Shown here: in pieces, positions 24,105 through 30,062 of the stretch
Numbering within the stretch: position 1 is the stretch's first letter
Layout: every line of letters starts with the position of its first letter
Assembly: GCA_002381765.1 (NCBI GenBank)
Contig: DFXX01000038.1
Span: 8,235-38,296 of the forward strand
Reading direction: 5' to 3'
Source: Bacteriovoracaceae bacterium UBA4097
GTDB lineage: Bacteria; Bdellovibrionota; Bacteriovoracia; Bacteriovoracales; Bacteriovoracaceae
Length of the DNA stretch: 30,062 nucleotides
Made by a program: the position numbers and the translations under genes
Notes under the pieces: model-generated
The model's database searches: none
Seen by the model: only the letters and a program-made list of their open reading frames with translations
What the model was told of the DNA's origin: nothing

Positions 24105-24122
24105 TCCTTAAACTATTAAGGA
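24105..24122 (+). promoter_or_regulatory. Inverted repeat covering the ribosome site of the gene at 24129
   Basis: TCCTTAA-ACTA-TTAAGGA: the 3' arm contains AAGGA, the Shine-Dalgarno six bases before the ATG. As RNA it could hide the ribosome site; as DNA it could be a regulator operator. Confidence 0.4.
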
Positions 24123-24128
24123 CTTATC

Positions 24129-25412
24129 ATGCGTTTGTATCTTCTGGGCCTTCTCTTTCTGTCCTTGCCGCTTCTGGCCGATGATTCAATCAGTTTCCAA
24201 AATGATCGGGAAGGTGAGAGCTATTATGCTAATTTCAGATCAACCAAACGAAGTATCAATAGTGCCCTTAAGAAATTATCGCAAAATGAAATTCTCGATG
24301 CCTACCGTGATGGCCTCTCCCGAGTTACTCCAGATGCTATCTGTGCTTATGATCTTCATCATGATTTTCAAAAGAATTTAAAACAAAAAAATCATAGGTT
24401 CGATGAATTCACTGGTGCTTATCATATCCTTCGAGCAGAAAATGAACTAGATGATGTGTCTTTAAAAATTTTATTAAGGGCAAATGAAGTCTCTCAAAAA
24501 GAAGCTTATCCGCCTCGCTTTAGCGATTACAGTCAATCCTATCGCTATCTGCCTCAGAGAGGGCATCTTGATCAGATGCTTGATATTATAACTTCCTTTG
24601 ATGAGAAGTTTCTTAGTAAGCACTGCTTTGATGAAGCCTATAGAATGCTTTATAGCGAAATCAATAAAATACAAATTCTTAATTCAAAGCAACTCGAAGC
24701 AGTTTATCTATCGGCCTATGAGGAGAGGTTAATTGATTTAAAAGAGTGGCAGCTACTAGAGAGAGGCAGGCACTATCAATTAGAAAGAGACTCCTTTGGA
24801 CTAAGTGAGTACTTTAAAAAGAAGAAGGGTCTAAGAACTCAATATCCTCTGAGGGATCCGGAAGAAAGAAGTCACTTTGCTACCCAGAACCAAAATAATA
24901 TGAGTCGGCGTCAGAGGCTTCTGGAAAATTACTCTGATCTTCAGATCATCATGATGGGAAATGTTATCAAAAAACTCAGATCTCGTCTGGAGTCCAGTAA
25001 AATTGAGATTTTGATCTACGATGAGGATGAGATCCGGGAAGTTATCCCCCTTGAGCCCATGGAGCGTTTTCGCTTTGCCATCAAGCTTCTAAGAAAAGAG
25101 ATGGGGCTTCTCACCCTAAATACTTACTTCGCTGGAAGAACTCCATCTTATATGGATCTTATGACTGCTTCCTATGAAACAGGAATTATTCCTGCTGAAG
25201 AGCTGGATGAGATCGCAGGGCTTGAAGAAATTTGGAATCCTAAAAAGTCCTTCTGGGATAAGGCCAGCGTGTGGGTGAGAACCTTCAGTTCGGTTGCAAC
25301 CGTGGTAGCACCACCACCTTATGGTTTTATTCCGGTTTTGGCCCTGGTAGTGATTGAAGCCACTGCTGGTAATAAAGATTCAAATACTAATGCAGATACG
25401 AGTTTATTCTAA
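24129..25412 (+). CDS. Exported protein of unknown function, coupled to a metallopeptidase
   Basis: 427 residues with a signal peptide (MRLYLLGLLFLSLPLLA). The mature protein is mostly helical and highly charged, with two Cys (near residues 62 and 158), an RGRHYQLERDSFGL helix, many Tyr/Arg and a hydrophobic stretch near the C-terminus (about 385-412: VATVVAPPPYGFIPVLALVVIEA) followed by a polar tail. That segment could anchor the protein to a membrane or insert into one. I recognise no family. Its TAA overlaps the ATG of the metallopeptidase gene by one base (TAATG), so the two are made in a fixed ratio and probably act together. Confidence 0.8.
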   Translation: MRLYLLGLLFLSLPLLADDSISFQNDREGESYYANFRSTKRSINSALKKLSQNEILDAYRDGLSRVTPDAICAYDLHHDFQKNLKQKNHRFDEFTGAYHILRAENELDDVSLKILLRANEVSQKEAYPPRFSDYSQSYRYLPQRGHLDQMLDIITSFDEKFLSKHCFDEAYRMLYSEINKIQILNSKQLEAVYLSAYEERLIDLKEWQLLERGRHYQLERDSFGLSEYFKKKKGLRTQYPLRDPEERSHFATQNQNNMSRRQRLLENYSDLQIIMMGNVIKKLRSRLESSKIEILIYDEDEIREVIPLEPMERFRFAIKLLRKEMGLLTLNTYFAGRTPSYMDLMTASYETGIIPAEELDEIAGLEEIWNPKKSFWDKASVWVRTFSSVATVVAPPPYGFIPVLALVVIEATAGNKDSNTNADTSLF

Positions 25413-26617
25413 TGAAAAATTTAATTATCCTACTGACTTTCTTTTTCACTACCATTACCCAGGCCTCTGAGAGAAGTTTTGAGGCCCTGGTGCGAACTTC
25501 AAAGCATAAGGCCGTCATTTCTAAAGTTGTTCTGGAAGATTTGACCTCTGAAGAAGCCTTTGATGGAAAGTATTTTAAAATTGTAAGAGGCAAAAGTGAT
25601 GATGCCATTGGCTTCAGTGAAAGTCATGAGCTTACTTTTCGGGCCGCTACTGCTTATTATCACCTCACTAAGGCACGTCAATACTTTGTTAATGAGGTGA
25701 AATCAGAGTTTGCTAAAAATCTGGAGAAGATGGTTATTCGTATCGATCACACCAATCAATTCTCTGAACTCGGACATTTTGCTCATGATAATCTTGAGCC
25801 TCAGTTTAATAATGCTTTGACCATACCTGCCGGTAAAGGGCTAGCTTCCAGAGGAGTGAAACCCTGGGGAATGGAGATATGGTTCAGGCCATCTAAGAAA
25901 GTTCATTTGAATGATATTAAAGTGAATGATCTGGCCAATAAGGAATTTCAGGTTTTAATGAGTGGATTCAGAAAACAAATCCATATGCAATCTCTCCAGA
26001 GATTCTTAGCTGAAACCATTATAGCTACCACTCGAGAAGGATATGCTATTACCACCGATAGTGTGATCAGAACTGTTGGCGCCAGTGTTATCATGGAAGC
26101 TGGTTATCACTTCATCGATCCCATATCGAGACTATTTACTCGGAAGTGGTACTGGCTTGATACGGCCTTGGTTCCCGAAGTGATCTATCATGAGTATGCT
26201 CATGTTGCACTATCGGATTACCTGGTTCTCTCTCACTCGACTGCCATCATTGAAGGCATGGCCGATTTTTTTGCAGGCCAGATAGCTCATTCTCCAGAAC
26301 TTGCAAAAAATATTAAGAAATATAATACCTATAATGGGAAAGATGCTCTTAAAAAGAAAGAGTATATGATTCAGTTTGAAACAACTGACTATGCTAATAC
26401 TGATTTTGTATTTGGTCTTTTATGGGAAATGAAAAGTATTGTAGGGGAAGATAAGGGAGAAGCCTTTATGTATGAACTTAGAAAAAAAATCACCACCAAT
26501 TCAAGTATTAGGGAAGAGTTAATAGAAGGACTTTTAAATACTTGTGATGAAATGTGCAAACTTCCATTTAACGACAAGTTGCGCATTCTGAAAGCGTTAA
26601 ATTCCCGAAAGATTTAG
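25412..26617 (+). CDS. Exported gluzincin-type zinc metallopeptidase (HExxH...E)
   Basis: 401 residues with a signal peptide (MKNLIILLTFFFTTITQA). The zinc site HEYAH is at 260-264 and a third ligand is likely Glu281 in EGMADFFAG, 17 residues further, the gluzincin spacing. The region around it (VPEVIYHEYAHVAL...IIEGMADF) resembles secreted bacterial metallopeptidases, but the rest (about 250 residues before the site) is not recognised. Two Cys near the C-terminus (CDEMC) may form a disulfide. Translationally coupled to the gene at 24129. The target may be the partner protein, peptidoglycan-associated proteins or prey/host proteins; nothing in the sequence decides this. Confidence 0.82.
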   Translation: MKNLIILLTFFFTTITQASERSFEALVRTSKHKAVISKVVLEDLTSEEAFDGKYFKIVRGKSDDAIGFSESHELTFRAATAYYHLTKARQYFVNEVKSEFAKNLEKMVIRIDHTNQFSELGHFAHDNLEPQFNNALTIPAGKGLASRGVKPWGMEIWFRPSKKVHLNDIKVNDLANKEFQVLMSGFRKQIHMQSLQRFLAETIIATTREGYAITTDSVIRTVGASVIMEAGYHFIDPISRLFTRKWYWLDTALVPEVIYHEYAHVALSDYLVLSHSTAIIEGMADFFAGQIAHSPELAKNIKKYNTYNGKDALKKKEYMIQFETTDYANTDFVFGLLWEMKSIVGEDKGEAFMYELRKKITTNSSIREELIEGLLNTCDEMCKLPFNDKLRILKALNSRKI

Positions 26618-26629
26618 GCCTGGTGCCAA

Positions 26630-26688
26630 AAGGTAACTACTGAGAGATGTCATAAAAAGAGAAAAACTTTCACCTCTCATTTTACCTT
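26630..26688 (+). other. Long imperfect stem-loop in the gap after the metallopeptidase gene
   Basis: Outer stem AAGGTAA / TTACCTT, then TGAGAG / CTCTCA, with an A-rich loop. Not followed by a clean T-run, so it is not a standard terminator; it could protect the 3' end or be part of a small RNA. Confidence 0.35.
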
Positions 26689-26752
26689 GTCGGAGAAATT
26701 TAACTTAGGTACTAAAAAGAATAATTTCTTTAAATCAGCCCAGGAGGTCCTT

Positions 26753-27331
26753 GTGTTTAAGAAAATGATCACATTGATGATGGTTTTTGCACTCTTCACT
26801 GTTCATGCAAATGCTGCTTCAAAAAATAGCTTAAAAGCAGCTTTCGATGAATTAAATTATTCTCTTACAGTTGAGTGGGATCAAAAAGACAAAGATTTTT
26901 ATAATGACCAGATGAAGAAGTTTCGTGGAACTTTAAGAGAGCTTCAAAGAGATGGTCTTACGAACTCGGAATTGATCGAGTTTGTAAAATCAGAAGTTAA
27001 AGATCAAAGAGTTGCTCGTGATCTAGAAACTGCTTTCAATATGATCTCTATCAATAATATGAACCAGGAAGAAGCTTCTAAGTATATGCTTGAGACGATG
27101 AAGAAGTCTTACAGCTCGGGAGCTAGTTGGGGAGGAGAAGTTCTCATCTATCTAGGTCTTGGACTTCTTGTTGTAGGTGTTGCCGTTGCCCTTTCTTCAG
27201 GTGGTGGAGGAGGATCTAGTTCTTCAGGTGGTGGCTATTACTGTCAGCAATACCAGTATTGCTCAACAAGCTGCTACTATGATCCTTACTGGGGTTATAC
27301 TTGTGTAGATGATTGTTACTGGACTTGTTAA
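26753..27331 (+). CDS. Exported single-TM protein with Gly/Ser hinge and six-Cys tail
   Basis: 192 residues from the GTG at 26753, which follows a perfect AGGAGG by five bases; frame continues open upstream to 26687 but without a ribosome site and with a polar leader in front of the signal peptide. Signal peptide MFKKMITLMMVFALFTVHANA, then a charged helical domain (25-120), a membrane helix (about 130-148: VLIYLGLGLLVVGVAVAL), a flexible run of Gly and Ser (150-161) and a Tyr/Cys-rich tail (162-192) with Cys at 164, 170, 174, 184, 188 and 192. The tail is likely disulfide-bonded and outside the inner membrane. No family recognised. A strong terminator follows. Confidence 0.8.
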   Translation: MFKKMITLMMVFALFTVHANAASKNSLKAAFDELNYSLTVEWDQKDKDFYNDQMKKFRGTLRELQRDGLTNSELIEFVKSEVKDQRVARDLETAFNMISINNMNQEEASKYMLETMKKSYSSGASWGGEVLIYLGLGLLVVGVAVALSSGGGGGSSSSGGGYYCQQYQYCSTSCYYDPYWGYTCVDDCYWTC

Positions 27332-27345
27332 TTAGATAAAAATAT

Positions 27346-27371
27346 GGGGAAGCTTTGCTTCCCCTTTTTAT
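27346..27371. terminator. Bidirectional terminator between the Cys-tail gene and nadD
   Basis: Perfect 8-bp stem GGGGAAGC-TTT-GCTTCCCC, then TTTTTATTT on the plus strand; the A-run 27338-27342 gives a T-run for the convergent nadD on the minus strand, whose stop lies at 27368. Confidence 0.88.
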
Positions 27372-28159
27372 TTAGATCTGAGTTCTGTTGAGGAAAGCTT
27401 CTCAAATTCGTGCCTGCCTAAAAAAATAATCTCTAACTCGGATGAAATATCTTTAATCCTTTTTAGTGCCATTTCTCTTCTCGTATCATCTTCCAGACGA
27501 GAGATGACATAAAGTCGCTTGAGTAAAGGGAGAAGGTCTTCTACACGGGTCCAGGATGGTAGATTCTCCAGACTATCAAATCCAATCAGAAGGGAGAGTT
27601 CTTGAAAGGGGAATCTTTTCTTAATCACTTCAATCCATTCTACGGTAGGATTGGTTTTTTTATTTAAGATGAAGCTGGGGACTAAGTATTGGTTCTGAGA
27701 GAACCGGGCCTTGGTACTTAACTCTAAGATTGTGACCACTGGGTTTAATTCTCTAAGTTCCTTGTGAGGAGAATTATCCGGCAGGATAAAACAGGTTAAG
27801 TCCTCTGGAAGTAAGTTTAAGCAGGCCTGATGACCCTTATGCCAGGGATTGAAGGTGCCCCCATAGAAGACCCATTCTGGAACATCTACGGGGTAGGTGA
27901 GTTCTGGACAGATTGCCTGAAGCTTTAGGAAGTTTTCAGACATTGGGTAGCGAGCTCCAACCATATTAAGAAAGCGATTGGCGTCCTTTGAATCCAGGTC
28001 TGGCAGGAGGGAAGTCCAGGCCATCATGTAATCGGAGTCAGCAGAGTATTCGAACTCGATTTCATTATTCCATATTTTTGGATGAACTAAGCTTTCATGG
28101 GGACTAACTTGTCTAACCCTAAGGCGTTTGTTCTTTACTTGTAAAATGAGACGAAGCAA
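27368..28159 (-). CDS. nadD: Nicotinate-nucleotide adenylyltransferase-like protein with N-terminal extension
   Basis: 263 residues, about 60 more than usual. The HxGH nucleotidyltransferase motif GGTFNPWHKGH (100-110) begins the catalytic domain and SSTELR near the C-terminus is the ISSTxIR element of NadD. LIGFDSLENLPSWTRVEDLL corresponds to the conserved region with the Asp and Trp of the family. NadD adenylates nicotinate mononucleotide in NAD synthesis. The ~95 residues before the motif are unexplained and contain WNNEIEF and MMAWTSLLPDL; they may be a separate module. Start is TTG with AGGA eight bases before it, overlapping the end of sfsA. With sfsA it forms a two-gene minus-strand operon. 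Confidence 0.82.
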   Translation of the reverse strand: MLRLILQVKNKRLRVRQVSPHESLVHPKIWNNEIEFEYSADSDYMMAWTSLLPDLDSKDANRFLNMVGARYPMSENFLKLQAICPELTYPVDVPEWVFYGGTFNPWHKGHQACLNLLPEDLTCFILPDNSPHKELRELNPVVTILELSTKARFSQNQYLVPSFILNKKTNPTVEWIEVIKKRFPFQELSLLIGFDSLENLPSWTRVEDLLPLLKRLYVISRLEDDTRREMALKRIKDISSELEIIFLGRHEFEKLSSTELRSK

Positions 28160-28164
28160 TTTCT

Positions 28165-28863
28165 TTATCCTAGTTCAAAGGGTAGAGGGGCCCCAAGTTT
28201 CAATTCACTAAGATCCATTTTACACTGATAAACTAATATTTCTACACCGGCTTCTTTGGCCTCTTTTAAAAGTCTTCCATAGACTGGATCGATGCCACTT
28301 GCGGGACGGAAGAGTGAGACATCTTCCCGTTGGACGACAAAGAGCATGACTGCCCGGAATCCCATTTTTTTTAGCTCCATTAGTTCTCTTAAATGCTTCT
28401 GGCCTCTGACTGAGACTGAATCTGGAAACTGGGCAACATGATCAAGCTTAAGGGTGACATTCTTGACTTCGATATAGCAGGGAGGAAGCGTTGGGTGACC
28501 ATCCTGATAGAAATCTATTCGGCTTTCATTGATTTTTTTTTCCGGATAAAGCTCTGAATAGCCTGCGAGTTCTGGGATTTCATTTCGCTCGAGCCAGAGC
28601 TTCACCAGCTTATTGGCATTTGCGGTATTTACCCCAATCCAGCTCTCTCCGTTCCAGATCAATTCCAGAGTATGGCCTAATTTTCGATTGGGGTTTTCGG
28701 ACTTTGAAACAGCACACTTCCAATTGGGTTCCCAGCAGGATTGCATACTGCCCGTATTTGGGACATGCACAGTAAATTGCTCGCCATTTAATTCGATATC
28801 AGCGAGAAATCGTTTATAGCGCTTAAGAAGTATGGCCTCTGAGAGAGGAGTGACCCATTTCAA
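28165..28863 (-). CDS. sfsA: SfsA DNA/RNA nuclease
   Basis: 232 residues, the usual length. Family motifs: HVPNTGSM (33-40), NTANANKLV (79-87), RIDF (115-118), the nuclease core YIEVKNVTL (130-138) with Asp117, Glu132 and Lys134 as a PD-(D/E)xK site, PDSVSVRGQKHLREL (147-161) and FRPA...DPVYG. SfsA was named for a sugar-fermentation phenotype in E. coli and is now described as a nuclease. Start is a TTG with AGGAG six bases upstream; the next codon pair AAATGG shows an out-of-frame ATG that is not used. The promoter sits directly after the preceding gene's stop. Confidence 0.93.
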   Translation of the reverse strand: MKWVTPLSEAILLKRYKRFLADIELNGEQFTVHVPNTGSMQSCWEPNWKCAVSKSENPNRKLGHTLELIWNGESWIGVNTANANKLVKLWLERNEIPELAGYSELYPEKKINESRIDFYQDGHPTLPPCYIEVKNVTLKLDHVAQFPDSVSVRGQKHLRELMELKKMGFRAVMLFVVQREDVSLFRPASGIDPVYGRLLKEAKEAGVEILVYQCKMDLSELKLGAPLPFELG

Positions 28864-28885
28864 GTTTAGCTCCTGGGAAACTAAA

Positions 28886-28914
28886 AATGTAATGGGTCAT
28901 GGGTTTTTTGTAAA
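28886..28914 (-). promoter_or_regulatory. Putative sigma70-type promoter of sfsA-nadD
   Basis: Read on the minus strand: TTTACA (28914-28909), 17-base spacer, TACATT (28891-28886). It starts beside the stop codon of the gene at 28915 and ends 22 bases before the sfsA TTG. Confidence 0.5.
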
Positions 28915-29982
28915 TTAGTATCTTCTTCCAGCTCCTGCGAACTCTAGTTCCAGTGAGTCAACTACCACAGGAGAGAATGATTCCAGTTCAAGCTCATGCA
29001 GGGGCATTGGACGGTAGAGCTCCAGCACTGGTCTAAGAGGCGCATGAGTAACTATGACCGAAGCGATAAATTCTCCTTGAACACTCACTAGGGCCACTTC
29101 TGACTGAAAGCTGCGAGTTGCTCTGGCACTTAACATGAGAGAACTTACCAGGCGAGATTCTCTAGGGAAGAGTCGCGCGAGTCCTAGTCTTCTGCCTGCT
29201 GAGATTTCCGCACCCACCTGTACCATTTTAAGAGCTGGCCCGTAGCTATCTAGCTCTTCTCTAACCCTAATATGGACGACTTCGATTCTTACTCCGCCAT
29301 TGATATGGAGAAACAGAGTATTAAGGGCTTCCGCTCCACCAATGGGAAAAGAAGTCATCCTGCTTTGAAGAACTCGAGGAGCTCCCAACATTCTTTGATT
29401 CATCTCTATTTGGACTTGTCCTATTTGACCTCTAAGAGGAGTTGATTCGATTTCCACACTCTCAACCTTGAGACCAATAAGAGGATTCATCGTTTGTTGT
29501 CGGGCCAGTTGAATAAGATTAAACCGATTTTGACCCAGAAAATCCCTATGAACTCTAACAGAAATCATCGACGGTCCCTGATGCCCCGGACGAGTTCTTG
29601 CTCTCCTTACGGTAGCAGTGACGCTCTCGATATAGATTTCGCCAAGGCTTGTAAGATTCAAGTTCTGCAGTAAAGTTCCAGGGGCAAATTCTATGCTATC
29701 GCTACTTAAGCGTGCTCTGAAAGTGAGGGAGGAAACCCTTCTGCCTTCAGAAAAGATATCGAGCCTGTCACTTCTATAACTTTGAGCAATGACTTGCAGT
29801 GAAAGGATCTCTAAGTTTTCCCGAGGTGATATTCGCAGAACTTCTGCCAGGTTGATGCCTTGATTTCCGTGAACCGTGTATTGAACTCTTTCGCTAAGGA
29901 TCTCTTCATTAGCGTACACGCGTAAAGCAAGCAGTAGTGCTGCGAAAAAGAAAAATAAATGCGACGACGAAGCTCTTCTCAT
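28915..29982 (-). CDS. Exported beta-rich protein with internal ~111-residue repeats
   Basis: 355 residues with a signal peptide (basic MRRASSSH, then a hydrophobic core FFFFAALLLALRVYA). An AAGGAGA ribosome site precedes the ATG. No Cys at all in the mature protein. It is built of alternating Val/Leu/Ile strands with many Arg. The blocks NLAEVLRISPRENLEIL (44-60), NLIQLARQQTMNPLIGL (155-171) and GLARLFPRESRLVSSL (267-282) recur at spacings of 111 and 112, with related half-blocks near 104, 219 and 319. This implies three tandem repeats, each of two similar halves. I recognise no family. Ends in a basic AGAGRRY tail. No terminator is seen before sfsA, so some read-through is possible. Confidence 0.78.
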   Translation of the reverse strand: MRRASSSHLFFFFAALLLALRVYANEEILSERVQYTVHGNQGINLAEVLRISPRENLEILSLQVIAQSYRSDRLDIFSEGRRVSSLTFRARLSSDSIEFAPGTLLQNLNLTSLGEIYIESVTATVRRARTRPGHQGPSMISVRVHRDFLGQNRFNLIQLARQQTMNPLIGLKVESVEIESTPLRGQIGQVQIEMNQRMLGAPRVLQSRMTSFPIGGAEALNTLFLHINGGVRIEVVHIRVREELDSYGPALKMVQVGAEISAGRRLGLARLFPRESRLVSSLMLSARATRSFQSEVALVSVQGEFIASVIVTHAPLRPVLELYRPMPLHELELESFSPVVVDSLELEFAGAGRRY

Positions 29983-30062
29983 GCCCTCTCCTTATAGTAC
30001 TCAAACTTCTTGTTCGAATTTAATCAAGTATTGAGCAAGGGCCGTGCCAGGGAGTAAGAAAT

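Noticed and set aside
28891..28906. Direct repeat ATGGGTCATGGGT downstream of the repeat protein gene
   Set aside because: Only one repeat copy in AT-rich spacer; more simply explained as part of the sfsA promoter region.
1..30062. tRNA, rRNA, CRISPR, insertion sequence or prophage genes
   Set aside because: Looked for and not seen: no cloverleaf with a CCA-type end in the gaps, no spaced direct repeats, no transposase or integrase.

Overview
The window reads as chromosomal DNA of a Gram-negative bacterium with moderate-to-low GC. It encodes TonB/ExbB/ExbD, a TolC-type outer-membrane channel, an RND pump and many small proteins with Sec signal peptides. The mix of bS21, an orphan TatT-like TPR protein, a tesA-ybbA-ybbP-like operon and numerous secreted orphans fits a Bdellovibrionota (Bacteriovorax/Peredibacter-like) genome. 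That placement is inference from style, not from a marker gene. No tRNA, rRNA, CRISPR array, insertion sequence or phage module was seen, and no stretch over about 300 bases lacks a gene.

Layout. 1-2351: end of a truncated protein, a small secreted protein, rpsU (bS21, minus) and an endonuclease/exonuclease/phosphatase-family enzyme (minus). 2481-4492: an AT-rich secreted orphan and a TatT-family lipid-or-solute-related TPR protein. 4497-6853: a cysteine-synthesis locus, with cysE, a single-domain rhodanese and a previously easy-to-miss 34-residue membrane protein on the minus strand, and a cysK-like gene divergent on the plus strand. 6857-8102 (minus): a NAD(P)-binding epimerase-like protein and a secreted Cys-rich protein. 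8150-13542 (plus): a tight operon of a degenerate GT2-like membrane protein, a secreted coiled-coil peptide, an SRPBCC-like protein, a TesA esterase and the YbbA/YbbP ABC exporter. 13597-17028: DedA, an unknown cytosolic protein, AlkB, a trans-polyprenyl diphosphate synthase and a periplasmic glutathione peroxidase.

17100-24045: a transport block. tonB-exbB-exbD ends in a strong hairpin, then a good sigma70-type promoter drives tolC-like, RND pump and a TetR regulator rich in His and Cys. No periplasmic adaptor gene is present. 24129-26617 is a translationally coupled pair: an unknown exported protein and an exported HExxH...E metallopeptidase. 26753-27331 encodes an exported single-TM protein with a Gly/Ser hinge and a six-Cys tail. 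27368-28863 (minus) holds sfsA and an N-terminally extended nadD, both with TTG starts. 28915-29982 (minus) encodes an exported protein built from internal repeats of about 111 residues.

The most unusual points are the adaptor-less RND/TolC operon next to its own TonB-ExbBD set, the metal-ligand-rich TetR, the metallopeptidase pair, the 34-residue protein in the cysteine operon, and the two secreted orphans with striking architecture (six-Cys tail; 111-residue repeats). None of these could be compared with databases here.
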